This document shows positions 41,939 to 52,849 of a DNA stretch of 64,000 nucleotides, one piece after another; positions within the stretch are counted from its first letter, which is position 1, and every line of letters starts with the position of its first letter. The notes beneath the pieces were generated by a model. That model was not told the DNA's origin. It did no database searches and was given only the letters and a program-made list of their open reading frames with translations. The position numbers and the translations under genes are program-made. Location: the NCBI GenBank assembly GCA_021397845.1, contig CM038040.1, forward strand, positions 22,176,315 to 22,240,314, in the 5' to 3' direction. The stretch is from Areca catechu. Taxonomy: Eukaryota > Streptophyta > Magnoliopsida > Arecales > Arecaceae.

Positions 41939-43000
41939 TTATACATTATCATCATCAGTAGTAAATGAAGATCTTTCATCAGCCACATCAAGTTCTTGAA
42001 ACTTTACAGTAAGAGACTCCATAATTATGTTACATCTTCTTGGACTATAAAACCTATATCCTTTAGAATGTTCTGGATATCCAATGAAGTAACAACGACT
42101 TGTTTTGGGATTAGTAATTTTCTTTGAAGGATTGTATGATTTTACTTCTGCAGGATAACTCCAAACCTGGAAATGATTTAAACTAGGTTTTTTTCCAGTC
42201 CAGAGTTCAAAAGGTGTCTTCAATACATATTTACTGGGAACTCTATTGAGAATATATAAAGCAGTCTTGAAAGCTTCTCCCTATAAAAATTCTGGCATAT
42301 TAGACCTACTCATCATGCTCTGCATCATATCTTTAAGGGTGCAATTCTGCCTTTCGGCCACACCATTCTGCTCAAGACTTCTAGGCATGGTATATTGAGG
42401 AACAATCCCACAATCCTATAAATACTTGGCAAACGGATTCATTTGCTGCCTAACCACATCATGTCTGCCATAGTACTCACCTCCACGATCAGATCTCGCA
42501 ATCTTAATAACTTTTTTCAATTGTTTCTAGACTTCAATTTTAAAAATCTTAAATTTTTGAAGGGCATCAGACATTTCTTTAATCAAATAAACATAACCAT
42601 ATCGAGAAAAATCATCAATAAAAGTGATAAAATATCTATTACCGTAAATTATAGAAGAATGAGGTCCACTTATATCAGTGTGAATTATTTTCAAAAGATT
42701 TGAACTCCGAATCACCCCTTTCTTCTTGGTTTTTGTTAATTTTTCTTTAATACAATCAACATAAGTTTCAATGTCTCCAAGATCCAAAATAGGCAGGATG
42801 TCATCATTGATTAATCTGGTTATTCTTTCCTTTGAAATATATCCCAAGCATTTATGCCATAACATAAAGGATTTATCATTAGTTCTTGGACGTTTGGCAA
42901 CAACATTTTCAACACTTAAAGAAGTATTAGAATCATCAGTATCCAGAGACAATCTGTATAAGCCATCAACCAAAACACCATAGTCAACAATTTTTGAATT
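41939..43000 (-). pseudogene. Copia integrase
   Basis: Includes the pre-integrase segment (LWHKCLGYISKERITRLI), the core start (IIHTDISGPHSS; RYFITFIDDFSRYGYVYLI) and, after damage, the C-terminal part (TPFELWTGKKPSLNHFQVW; CYFIGYPEHSKGYRFYSP). Stops lie in the core. Confidence 0.85.
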
Positions 43001-43312
43001 GAATATCAAATCAACTCTTTTATTGCTAAATATGAATCCATAACTAAGCTTATCTAAGGACAAAACAGAAATCAAATTTCTTCTAATGGAAGATACATAA
43101 AAGGTATTTTCTAAAATAATTACAAAACTAGACTCTAAGCATAACTTGACAACTCCTACACACTCTACTTCGACTTCAGAATCATTTCCACCCTTCAACT
43201 TGCTCTCATTCAGGCTTGGCTTCTGTTTGTTTATCATCCCCTGTAGATAAATAACAACATGAGTCGAAGCTCCACTATCTATCCACCAAGAATTAATAGG
43301 GACATTGACCAT
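43000..43312 (-). pseudogene. Copia protease region
   Basis: Contains WWIDSGASTHVV, the DSGA-type aspartic protease site of copia polyproteins, followed by ENTFYVSSIRRNLISVLSLD, the usual segment after it. Continuous with the integrase frame. Confidence 0.85.
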
Positions 43313-43319
43313 ATTAGAT

Positions 43320-44242
43320 TCACAACAAACTAAACCAAGGGCTTATCTCTCTGTTTTTCTTTCTTTTCTAACCAGGACTTGAACTTAAAGCACTGACTTC
43401 TTATGTATCCTTTTGTTTATAGTGGAAGCACCTGATCTTCTTCTTAATGGCAGCCTTGGGACCTCCTACAAAATGGTTCTGATCGTGACCTCTTCCATTC
43501 CTCTTGGAATCCTGAGACTGTCTAGGAGCAGTAGGCTTTCCCTTCTTCTTATGTACAAAATGCTTGCCATATTGAGTTTGATGTTATTGAGTAAGGAGGG
43601 CACTATCATTCTTTTCTTTCTTGACCTTTTCTTCTTCAGCAATACACTTAGTGACCAGGTCATTAACATTCCATGTTTCATCAAGAGTATTATAGGCAGT
43701 CTTGATTTGAGAAAATTCTATAGGCAAGGAATTCAAGGCATGTGAAACACTGAAGGAATCCGGTAGATCAATCTTCAGATCCTTAAGCTTAGATTGGATA
43801 TGAACCATCTTTAGAATGTATTCTCTGACACCCCAATATTATTGTATGTCATGGTTATTAATTCCTTCATCAGGGATCCGATCTCAGCATTATTAGATAC
43901 GAGATACCTCTGCTCAAGAGCATCCAATAACTCTTTCGCATTGTCAGACTTGGGTAAACCACTCAGGAGATATTCCAAAATTGATCTCTTAATTGCAATT
44001 AGACTGAGTCTGTTTGACTTCTCTCATTTAGCAAGGTGGTCCTTCTGTTCAATGGTGCTTTGATCATTCAAATCATCGGGTCTGAGCTCATGCAATGCAA
44101 GATCAATGTTAGCAATTCCAAGAGCAAACTCTAGGTCTTGCCTCCATTTCTTATAGTTTGACCCAGTAAGCACCTCAACAACAATATTGTCGTTGTTCAC
44201 ACCAAACGTAACTGTACAATCAAAATAAGGAATGCCAAACAT
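43320..44242 (-). pseudogene. Copia gag
   Basis: Begins near MFGIPYFDCTVTFGVNNDNI; then VLTGSNYKKWRQDLEFALG and WEKSNRLSLIAIKRSISEYL; then MVHIQSKLKDLKIDLPDSFS and HALNSLPIEFSQIKTAYN, all typical of Tnt1-like copia gag. The zinc knuckle near 43400 (KGYIRSQCFKFKSW) has lost part of its CCHC pattern. Confidence 0.85.
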
Positions 44243-45120
44243 TAATTAACAGACATACTACAAACATATCATATCATAATAACAAATAAGAGTACAAACA
44301 CAATATCATATATTCTTCTTTGGACAGAACATGCAATATGTATTAGTGCTCTTCACATGAAACTACAAGCTAATCAGATATTCTAGCATTCCTGAACCTA
44401 TCCCCTTTGGACAGACAGGCCCAAGGAAGCTAGAGTACCTTAACAATAAAATGCTCCATGCAATATTTTCTAGTTAAAACACACAACCCCCTTTGGACAG
44501 GCAGTTGTATGTCATAACTAGAAAATATCCCTCACATGATGAACAATTCAATAGACTGACACAAACACCCACTTTGGTGATAAATATTTGTGCCAACCCA
44601 CAAAATTATGCATACAGGAAATAAATATCCAAGTCAAAATAAAAAGGATATGTCAAAACATATGTATGTCTAGTACGATCAGTCACAAATATGATACTAA
44701 TCAACATGTACCCACTAATCCATTTTATAAATATTGTTGCATTCCAAAATGTACATCATTGATAAAAATAACCGTAGGATCCACCCATGCCCCTCCAACA
44801 TTTTATTTTGAACCAAAATATAATTATAAATTTTTCAGGATCTTAATTGTAAAAGGACTAATTTATAATTTCAGAAAATCCAAGGGCCTAAGTGCAAAAT
44901 GGCCTTTTGGATCCAAAAATAATTATAAGTTTTTGAGGGACTAAATTGTAAAAGGGCTTGTATATAATTCTAGAAAACCTAGGGACTTTAGTGCAAAATG
45001 GGCCTTTTTGTTTTTTTATATAGATTAAAAGTTTTGGGTTATTGGATCTTGGGTTTAAACCCAAAATCCAAAACCTGCAAGGGGTTATCTTCCCCATGAT
45101 CAGGCCCAAATAAGAAATAA

Positions 45121-46590
45121 CACTACAAGAAAAATATGGTTTAACAACCGATTATTTGGTTGCTAATAATTAAAAATTGGTTGCAAATTTAAATTGCAAC
45201 CAATTTTGTAACTGAAATTAGTTGGTTGCAAAAGTATAGGTTGTAAAAATTTATGACCAATTTTTTTCGGTTGCAAAATTTAGCAACCGATTTAGCACCC
45301 AACTTTTATTTATTTTTGATTTTTTTAAAAAAAAATCAGTTGCAAAATCGATTGCAAAAAAATAAATTTCTAAAAAAAATTTAAAAAAATTGATTGCAAA
45401 ATCGGTTACACAAAAATAATTTTTTTTTAAAAAATAAAAAATTGGTTACAAAATCGGTTGCAAAAAAATTAATTTCTAAAAAAATAAAAAATTGGTTGCA
45501 AAATCAATTCCAAAAAAGTAAATTTCTGAAAATAAATTAAAAAAAATTGGTTGCAAAATCGGGTGCAAAAAAACTAATTTTTTTTTAAATAAAAAATTTG
45601 TTACGAAATTGATTGTAAAAAAAATAATTTCTGAAAAAAATAAAAAATCGGCTAAAAAAAATAAATTTTTGAAGAAAAATAAAAAATTGGTTACAAAATC
45701 GGTTGCAAAAAAATTAAATTTTGAAATTTAAAAAAATAAAAAATCAATTGCAAAATCGGTTGCAAAAAAATAAATTTTTGAAAAAAATTTAAAAAAATTG
45801 GTTGCAAAATTGGTTGTAAAAAATATTTTTTAAATAAATAAAAAATTGGTTACAAAATCGGTTGCAAAAAATTTAATTTCTGAAAGAAATAAAAAATCGA
45901 TTGTAAAAAATAAATTTCTGAAAAAAATTTAAAAAATCGGTTACAAAATCGATTGCAAAAAAATTAATTTATGAAATTTTAAAAAATAAACAATCGATTG
46001 CAAAGTCGATTGTAAAAAAGGTAATTTTCTGAAAAAAATAAAAAATCAGTTACAAAATTGGTTGCAAAAAAATTAATTTATGAAAAAAAATTAAAAAATC
46101 GGTTACAAAATTTGAAATATTGAAATTAATTTTAAATTAAATTTTGTGATCGAAAATTTAGTTACAAAATTTTAAAAAACATTTTAATTTTTTTTAATTA
46201 TTTTATATTTGCAACCGATATTTCTGTTGCAAAAAAATTTAAAAAACCTTTTTCAAAAAATTTTTAATTTATTACTTTTTTTGCAACCGATATTTCAGTT
46301 GCAAATTTTTATTTAAAATTATTTTTAATTTTTTATAATTTTGCAACTAGGAAATCGGTTGTAAAATTTTTTAAAAAACTTTTTTTAAAAAATTTAAATC
46401 AATTTCTGTTTCGGTTGCAAAATCGGTTGCAAAATGGTAATTTTGTAACTGAATTTGTAATCGATTTAAATCGGTTGCTAATTTATTAAAAAAATTAATC
46501 AATTGTAAAATCGGTTGCGAAATCGGTCACAAATATAACAAAAAAATTCGGTTGCAAAGTTGGTTGCTAAAAATGGGTTTTTTTGTAGTG
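45121..46590. mobile_element. CACTA-like non-autonomous element inside the copia element
   Basis: Left end CACTACAAGAAAAAT, inverted right end CACTACAAAAAAACCC. The body (45130-46570) is an array of degenerate units of about 55-60 bp with AAAAATTGGTTGCAAAATCG and GGTTGCAAAAAAATAATTTC. No coding sequence. The 3-bp target duplication is not evident (TAA left, CAG right). Confidence 0.7.
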
Positions 46591-47115
46591 CAGAGGAATC
46601 CCAAAACCCCTTCCCTAGTTCTACCCCACTGACGCCGCCGTCGGGGCCGGCCAAGATGGGTTGATCGTTTGCTCCGGTGAGGATGTCGGAGGTCAGAACG
46701 CCTCCGACGGCCTATGGGATGGGTATGGCTCTTCGCTTAAAATTTTTTTTTTTGTTTCTGTTCAATCAGCCACCGATGGTGATCTTGATCTCAGATCGTC
46801 TCCACGAGAAAGAGAAGAGGAGGGGAGGGGGTCCGGTCCCGGAGACCGGCTGAAACGCAGCTCATCGCCGCCCTCAGACAATAGCATTAACCCTTTTTTT
46901 TTATTTCTGTGTGTAGTATTAAATCTCAGCTATAGGCGAGAACAAAAAAAAAATCCGAGGAATCGAGTCTTGAGCCTGATCGCCGTCGGGGTTCAGCAAG
47001 GTTTTTTTTTTGTTATCCGGGGTGTCAAAAAAATGGAGACCGCCGGTCGATCTTGCCAGTTTCTCCTTCCACCTCCGGTCGCGTCAGCATATCTCGATGC
47101 CGCCGTTCACCCCAC

Positions 47116-47205
47116 AGTACGAACAATGTCCGGCATACACAGATCTATAAAGATCGGTGGAGTACGAACAATGTCCGGCATACACAGATCTATAAAGATC
47201 GGTGA
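47116..47205. repeat. 45-bp perfect-type tandem duplication in the copia leader
   Basis: AGTACGAACAATGTCCGGCA and the following 25 bases occur twice in a row (47116-47160, 47161-47205), differing at the last base. The near-identity indicates a recent event. Confidence 0.9.
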
Positions 47206-47255
47206 GAAAGAATTTATTTTAACAGATCTAATATTTCTAATCTTTTGGATATCAG

Positions 47256-47268
47256 GACTCTGCTACCA
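47256..47268 (-). other. Copia primer-binding site
   Basis: The minus strand reads TGGTAGCAGAGTC, two bases past the right LTR, one substitution from the usual initiator Met TGGTATCAGAG. Confidence 0.75.
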
Positions 47269-47270
47269 AA

Positions 47271-47749
47271 TATAGGAAAAATAATTCTTAAATTCCTAGA
47301 ATCGATCAAAGATTAGAATCATAAATAGATTTGAGAAAAAGAATTGCATACCTATATTCGCCATAATCCCCTGATCCCGATGCTCACACGAACACCGTAG
47401 GCAAAGTCTTTCTCTCCAGTCTTCATCAGAAAGGCGGCTCTCGATGAGAAAAATCACTGTATCAAAAATCAACGAATACGTGAAATATAAATAGAGGAAG
47501 CGAAAAGGGGACCTAGCCAATAAAATGAAAAAATCCTAACTGACCATCCCATCATGAATTAAGTCGGACTAAGACCTATACTATACCATCTTAATCACAT
47601 CAAATCACATGAAATGCTTCTAGCTCAATCAATGATCATATAATGATGAACTTAATCTATGCCTACAAACCTGAATCATAAAATTAATTTAAATTTTAAT
47701 AAAAAATATATTAATTATTGTTAGACCAAACCCAAAAAAATTTTCGCGA
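47271..47749 (-). repeat. Copia LTR (5' LTR)
   Basis: Matches 38821-39299; its terminal TG has become TA and the other end is TTTTCGCGA. Confidence 0.9.
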
Positions 47750-48369
47750 CCAAATCTCGATAAGCGCATCAATTATAATATATGCCAGGAGATTTTGATT
47801 GTACTTTGAATATCTTTGTTACGTCATTGCTGCCGTCAACTTGCAAGTGCCTAACCATGCTGGTGCATGAGGAAAAAACAAGTAGAAACAATATATTACA
47901 CCTTACCGTACTCTAGAATCCATGAGATTGCGTAGCCCTTTTGATGATATCCTTCAATTAGTTTATAAAATACACGTGCATGCTCGGCTTGTGCACGTGT
48001 GCACAATACATATATGATATTCAATACTGATCGAGCTTATAATACATGCACATGTAGATGCGAGCAGGATATATGTGCGCACATGTCGATGCACATAAAT
48101 ATATATATCATATGTACTATGCTACATATTTTATATTCAACCTTTGATAAAATATCCAATGATTCCAAAAACAATGTTGTGGTATTTACATCAAAGATAC
48201 ACTCCATTGATTGTGATACACACTCATAGAAGTAATTTATAAATAAAAAAATATTTTAAGAAATTATAACATGTGTATCATGTGAGAGAAAAAATATTGT
48301 GCTGGTACAGCAACGTACATAGGTCACTTAAGTTAAGAATCCATTTCATCAACCACGGTATACATATAA

Positions 48370-48373
<4 letters not shown>
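47750..48373. other. AT-rich spacer, no gene seen
   Basis: Rich in ATATGTGCAT-type words. No recognisable motif before the (TA)n tract. Confidence 0.5.

Positions 48374-48425
<52 letters not shown>
48374..48425. repeat. (TA)n microsatellite at the left edge of the gene-capturing element
   Basis: About 52 bp of pure TA directly outside the left inverted repeat. Confidence 0.95.
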
Positions 48426-48427
<2 letters not shown>

Positions 48428-48609
48428 GTTAATGGTCAAAAAAAATTCTATACAATTTGATGATTTTCAATTCTAACATATCTTTTAACTTTTTTCGATC
48501 GATCATGTATACTTTATAATTTATTTCAATAATATCATATCATTAACCGAGATAGTATTTTACCATTAAAGTGCTAACGTAGATATATATTGGCACTTGA
48601 TATGTTATC
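48426..48609 (+). repeat. Left terminal inverted repeat of the Pack-MULE-like element
   Basis: Starts GGGTTAATGGTCAAAAAAAA and ends GGCACTTGATATGTTATC, matched in inverted order by 50554-50374. Confidence 0.85.
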
Positions 48610-48654
48610 TCGTCTTAGTCATGTCTCCACATTAACTTTCACCAAAATTATCAT

Positions 48655-49625
48655 GTGGTAGCATGAAATGGCCCGACGAGTACTGTTTTAGCCCTTTTAT
48701 GATCACCGCCTTTTAAATACGGCATCTTCTGCAAGTCCTCCTTGATCTCCTCTTCATCACTCATCACCTCCCCTGTGATTGCTTCTAGTAACTTTGCTTA
48801 TATCTCTTGGTAATTCACAAGGTTCGCCATGATCCAATGCAACACCATCGCCATCATGTCGGTACTCGCACTCAAGAACTTGGAGTAAAGGCTCACGATC
48901 TCACCCCTTGCTAAGCTTTCTCCCTCCATCCTCAAGATGCTTTATGCCAAGAAGAGAATCTATATACAAGTGAACAAAGCTTCTGCTGCAATCATCCTCA
49001 CCATCACCGTCGTCGAGTTGCTGCTTATAATCCTTTCGTGCCCTTATCAAAGGGCTAAATATTTCTTCTTATTTCTGGTAGATAGCTAAGAGTGAATTCC
49101 ACCTCTCTCTAAACACGAGCTTAGTGATCTTGGAAAGAAAAGATAAGACGTTAAATTTAGTGAAGGATGAGAGCAAATGCCTCTAGACAGCTTCGATGTC
49201 TCTGATAGTCTTCTTATCTGATCTTTCATTGAAATATATGAAGACCAGCAAGCAGAACATGGCATATTGGAAGCTCTCCATGACCACCACCATCGCGTCC
49301 CTTATCTCAGCATTGGATTTGAGGTTATTAATGAGTATATCGAGGACCTAGCAATGGATGGGGGTGAAAAGCTTGATGCAGGAGGGATGGAGGATCTTGG
49401 CGGCAAGGTTGCGATGGAGGAGACACCAGAGGGGGCCATAGGGGGCAGAGCTAATATCGTGGTGGTTGCTGGTGAGGAGGTAGCTGGTCACCGTGTCGGT
49501 AAGGCAGTTGGCAAAGGTGGCGTTGGCTTGGACAAGGGCCTGGTGGGTGAGGTTGCGGTCGGCAATGAAGATGACCAGGTGGGAGGTGATATGGAGTGTG
49601 AGGATGGGGCTATACTTACAGCAAC
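48655..49625 (-). pseudogene. Cytochrome P450 fragment (CYP89-like)
   Basis: Minus-strand frames read KYSPILTLHITSHLVIFIAD, RNLTHQALVQANATFANC, ISSAPYGPLWCLLHRNL, MESFQYAMFCLLVFIYF, FTKFNVLSFLSKITKLVF, EIVSLYSKFLSASTDMMAM, VLHWIMANLVNYQEI and EEEIKEDLQKMPYLK. The order and wording match plant CYP89-type P450s. Several stops and frameshifts are present. The I-helix AGTDTT is degraded (ASTDMM). The N-terminal membrane anchor and the C-terminal heme-binding Cys loop are absent. It ends about 45 bp from the left inverted repeat and butts against the KCS fragment. Confidence 0.85.
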
Positions 49626-50280
49626 ATCCAAAGCTACAACCTCTCCAGCATGGGTTCCAGCATCGGGATCATCTCCATCGATCTTACACGTGATGAGCTA
49701 TTGGTGCACGCCAACTTGAACATGCTCATCATGATGATGAAGATCATCAATGAGTATTGGTACATCGGGAAGCGGCGATCGATGTTGGTGGCCAACTACC
49801 TCTTCCGCATGGGTAGCATAGCCGTGCTTCTTTCCAACAAGCACCGGGAGGTGCGACAGGTGAAGTATGACCTCCTCCATGTGGTACATACTAACAAAGG
49901 GGCCGATGATTGGGCATACCAGTGCATCTACTAGGAGGAGGATGGGAGAGAAAGATTGGGGTGTCACTATCGAAGGATCTCACAGAGATCGCTAGTAGTA
50001 CATTGAAGGCCAACATCATGATGCTCGGACTGTTTATGTTGCCACTCTTTGAGCAGATTCTTTTCTTCCTTAACAAGGTTGGGTGGCGATTTACCAACCC
50101 CAAGTGATGACCGTATATGCCGAACTTCACAAAGGCGTTCGATCACTTTTGTATACATGCAAGGGGGAGGGCTATAATCGAAGAGTTGAGGAGGAACCTA
50201 GGCTGAGCGAGGAGAAGATGGAGGCACCGAGGATGCTGCTGCACCAGTTTGGGAGCACATCGTTGAGCTCGTCATGGTAT
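49612..50280 (+). pseudogene. 3-ketoacyl-CoA synthase (KCS) fragment
   Basis: Plus-strand frame: YTYSNIQSYNLSSMGSSIGI, ISIDLTRDELLVHANLN, LVANYLFRMGSIAVLLSNK, LLHVVHTNKGADDWAYQCIY; after a stop and frame changes: EEDGREKIGVSLSKDL, PNFTKAFDHFCIHARGRAII and MEAPRMLLHQFGSTSLSS. KCS enzymes catalyse the first step of very-long-chain fatty acid elongation in the ER. The active-site Cys of GMGCSAG is Ser here (SMGSSIG). The N-terminal membrane region and the first half are missing. Non-functional as an enzyme. Confidence 0.9.
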
Positions 50281-50373
50281 TAGCTAGGGTATGTGGAGGC
50301 ACAACAAACAAATTCCAATGCAATTTAAGAATCGGGAAAGAAGGAAGCCTTTTAAACACCGCCAATCCATGTT

Positions 50374-50552
50374 GATAGCATGTCAGGTGCCAATGCATAT
50401 TCATATCAGCACTTTAACGGTAAAATGTCATCCTGATTGATAGCATGATATTATTGAAATAAATTGAAAAGTGCACATGATCGATTGAAAAAATTTAAAA
50501 GATATACTAGAATTGAAAATTCCTAAATTATATGAATTTTTTTTGTCATTAA

Positions 50553-50554
<2 letters not shown>
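50374..50554 (-). repeat. Right terminal inverted repeat of the Pack-MULE-like element
   Basis: Ends TTTTTTTTGTCATTAACC before the TA tract; inverse of the left arm. Confidence 0.85.

Positions 50555-50595
<41 letters not shown>
50555..50595. repeat. (TA)n microsatellite at the right edge of the gene-capturing element
   Basis: About 41 bp of TA directly outside the right inverted repeat. Confidence 0.95.
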
Positions 50596-50598
<3 letters not shown>

Positions 50599-51005
50599 AA
50601 TTTTGACATTCTAATCATAGTAACCATGATTTTATGTCTTTGAAAAATATTTATTATTGTGTCCAAAGATATATAGGTTAAAGATTAAGGAAAAAAATGT
50701 AAAAAATTGCTTCTTAATTTTTTTTAGTTGATTCAAGGAAAATACCACCACATATCTTCATTAGAGACGAAGTCATTACAAATGGAAAGAATGAAGAAAA
50801 ATTTTATCAAAAAAAAAAAAGAATGAAGACAAAAGAGAGAAAATAAAAAAGTAATAAGAGAAAATAAAAAGAAATAGGTAGAGAACTGAGCATTGGCCAA
50901 ACTCAAACCAATCCTAACCATTTATTATTAACCTCATCTAAGCCATCCAAATCACCACTATTCCTTAACAGTAAGTCATGGCCAATGGCAGCATGCATAC
51001 CTGTA
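50596..51005. other. AT-rich spacer
   Basis: No gene or repeat recognised. Confidence 0.45.
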
Positions 51006-52586
51006 TGGTAGAGTATTACTATGATTTTAGGAATCACATATTAGTTCATAATATTTTTTTTTATTTGCATAACTTTATAATTTTAAGGATTACATATTAG
51101 TTCATAATAATTTTCTGTCATCATGATCCTGTATTAGCTTATATTATATTTCTTGTATAAAATTTATATACTAGTATAAATAATTTCTAGAATATGTTTA
51201 ATGAAATTGAAACGAAGATAATAGGATCCTTTCTCTCTCTTTGTTTCTTATTTTCTAAATATCTTAACATAATATCAGAACTATCAATCACCCAATATGC
51301 CACCATCATCTTTTTCTTATTTGCTGTGATCACCATAGCCGATCTATCAATCTCCATTTTCCTACCAATCCTATATTTTCAATGGATTTTAGATTATCTA
51401 TCTTTTGGTATATTAAAACTTAAAGATCTTTTATTTTTTTAAAATGAATCCATGACTTTTCTTCATAGCTTTAGATTTTAATTTAATTATCTCTTCTTAT
51501 TATTGCTCGGCAAATTTCTCTCCAACAACGATTTCACTAGCTGCCTTTGACTCCTTATCATGTAGTTTGAGATACTTTTCTATTATTTAGATATTTTTCT
51601 ATCTCTGGCTTATTCGTTGTTTAATTTATAGCTTTTTTTAACCTTTTTTTGCCTCTAGCTCATTCAACATCTAGTTTGAGATTTTTTTTTTTTTTTTAAA
51701 AATACATTTCTATCTCTTGCTTTTTCACCACCTAGTTTAAGGTCTTTTTTTCTTTCTTTTAGACATTTTTTATCTTGGAACCCTTCATTTTCTTTTTTTC
51801 TTTTAGACATTTTCTATCTCCGACTCCTTCACCATCCAATTTAAAATCTTTTTCTTTTTTTATATTTTACTCTCTTTGGCTTCTTTACGAGTAATGAGGT
51901 ATTTTCTTTTTTTTTGAATATTTTTTTTTATCTATGACTCCTTCACTATTCAATTTGAGATATTTTTCTTTATTTTGAATATTTTTCTATCTCTGATTCT
52001 TTTGCCAGTCCATTTATAGCTTTTTTCTTTTCTTTAAGTATTTTTCTATCTCTGGCTATTTTACCACCCATTTTAAGACATTTTTCTTTTTTTCTGTGAC
52101 ATTTTTATTATTTAGGATTATCAATCTTTGGCTACCTTTTCTTTGATCATTAGCCTTCTCTTTTGTGTTATTTTTGTCTACATAAATTATCGACCTTCAG
52201 CTACATTTTTTTTGAATGATGGTCTTCTCTTCTATGATATTTTTAGTTTTTTAAGAATAATAATCTTTGAACTCAAGTTATCGTCTACAATACCATTTTA
52301 AGTTTGAAAGAGAGTATTAGCATGATTTTAGGGATCACATATCAGTTCATAATAATTTTTATTGTTAGCATGATTATATGATTTTGTGGATCATATATTA
52401 GTCCATAATAATTTCTTTGTTAACATAATCCAATATCAATCTATATTAATTTTCTTGTATAGAATTTGTAAACCAGTATAAAAAAACTCTTGAATTATAT
52501 CGAATAAAACTAAAATGGTTAGATAATAAATTTTTTTTCTCTCTCTTCCTCTCTCTTTTTTTTTAATTTTTATAAATATTTTAACA
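51006..52586 (+). mobile_element. Small non-coding LTR element (TRIM-like)
   Basis: Direct repeats at 51006-51269 and 52305-52586 share GAGTATTA.(C/G)ATGATTTTAG, CACATAT.AGTTCATAATA, TTTCTTGTATA.AATTT and TTTAACA at the end. Directly after the left copy is TAATATCAGAAC, nine of twelve bases like the Met primer site. The inside is a pyrimidine-rich tandem repeat without ORFs. Target duplication not seen. Confidence 0.6.
51540..52110. repeat. Degenerate pyrimidine-rich tandem repeat, unit about 65-70 bp
   Basis: Units such as TTTTTCTATCTCTGGCT, CTTCACCACCTAGTTTAAG and TCTTTTTTTCTTT recur about eight times between the two direct repeats. Confidence 0.7.
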
Positions 52587-52849
52587 CAGCGCTTACTCTT
52601 CACCTCAGTCACCACCATCCAAACATTCCATCAAATACCATGTAGGAGTCATCCTCTCCTTCGTTAGTTGTGATGATGGCAGTTCACTTGATTCAGGTTA
52701 TATTTCTTTTGCATGAAAAAATAATTTTTTTATGATATTAACCGTTGGATTGTACTTTGCATGGTTTTCAAGTGCTCTATTTTTTTTTTTTTTTTTCCCT
52801 CATTAGCCTGCATGGATCTCAAAGCGGATATTGTTAAATTAAACAGTTA

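Larger units (their letters stand above)
46591..47270 (-). other. 5' leader of the copia element
   Basis: GC-richer DNA between the CACTA-like insertion and the 5' LTR. A plus-strand ORF of 204 codons crosses it, opposite to the element and without any known domain, so it is probably chance. Confidence 0.5.
38821..47749 (-). mobile_element. Ty1/copia retrotransposon, complete in outline but inactivated
   Basis: Two 479-bp LTRs (38821-39299, 47271-47749) flank it. A primer-binding site next to the right LTR and a purine tract (AAGTGGAAGAATG) next to the left give a minus orientation. In that order come gag, protease, integrase, reverse transcriptase and RNase H, the copia order. Every domain carries stops or frameshifts. 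A CACTA-like element (45121-46590) is inserted between the primer site and gag. A clear target duplication was not found (GCCAA left, CCAAA right). Confidence 0.9.
48426..50554. mobile_element. Pack-MULE-like element carrying two host gene fragments
   Basis: Left arm 48426-48609 and right arm 50374-50554 are inverted copies of about 180 bp that agree at roughly four of five positions by eye. They share GGTTAATG, TTTTCAATTCTA, ATATCTTTTAA, TCGATCATGT, AATTTATTTCAATAATATC and TAAAGTGCT. Between them there is no transposase, only a P450 fragment (minus strand) and a KCS fragment (plus strand) meeting at about 49620. Long inverted repeats, 2.1-kb size and gene-fragment cargo are the definition of Pack-MULEs. 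TA repeats on both sides hide any 9-bp duplication. Confidence 0.75.

Noticed and set aside
45121..46590. CRISPR-like or satellite array
   Set aside because: Units are degenerate, spacers are not unique, and the ends are CACTA-type in a plant genome.
46661..47275. 204-codon plus-strand ORF
   Set aside because: Opposite to the copia element in its leader, low complexity, includes the 45-bp duplication, no known domain.
49267..49719. 150-codon plus-strand ORF rich in Gly, Asp and Val
   Set aside because: It is the antisense of the P450 fragment, which has clear family motifs on the minus strand.
48374..50595. TA tracts as a 9-bp target duplication of the Pack-MULE-like element
   Set aside because: Simple TA repeats cannot serve as independent evidence of a duplication.
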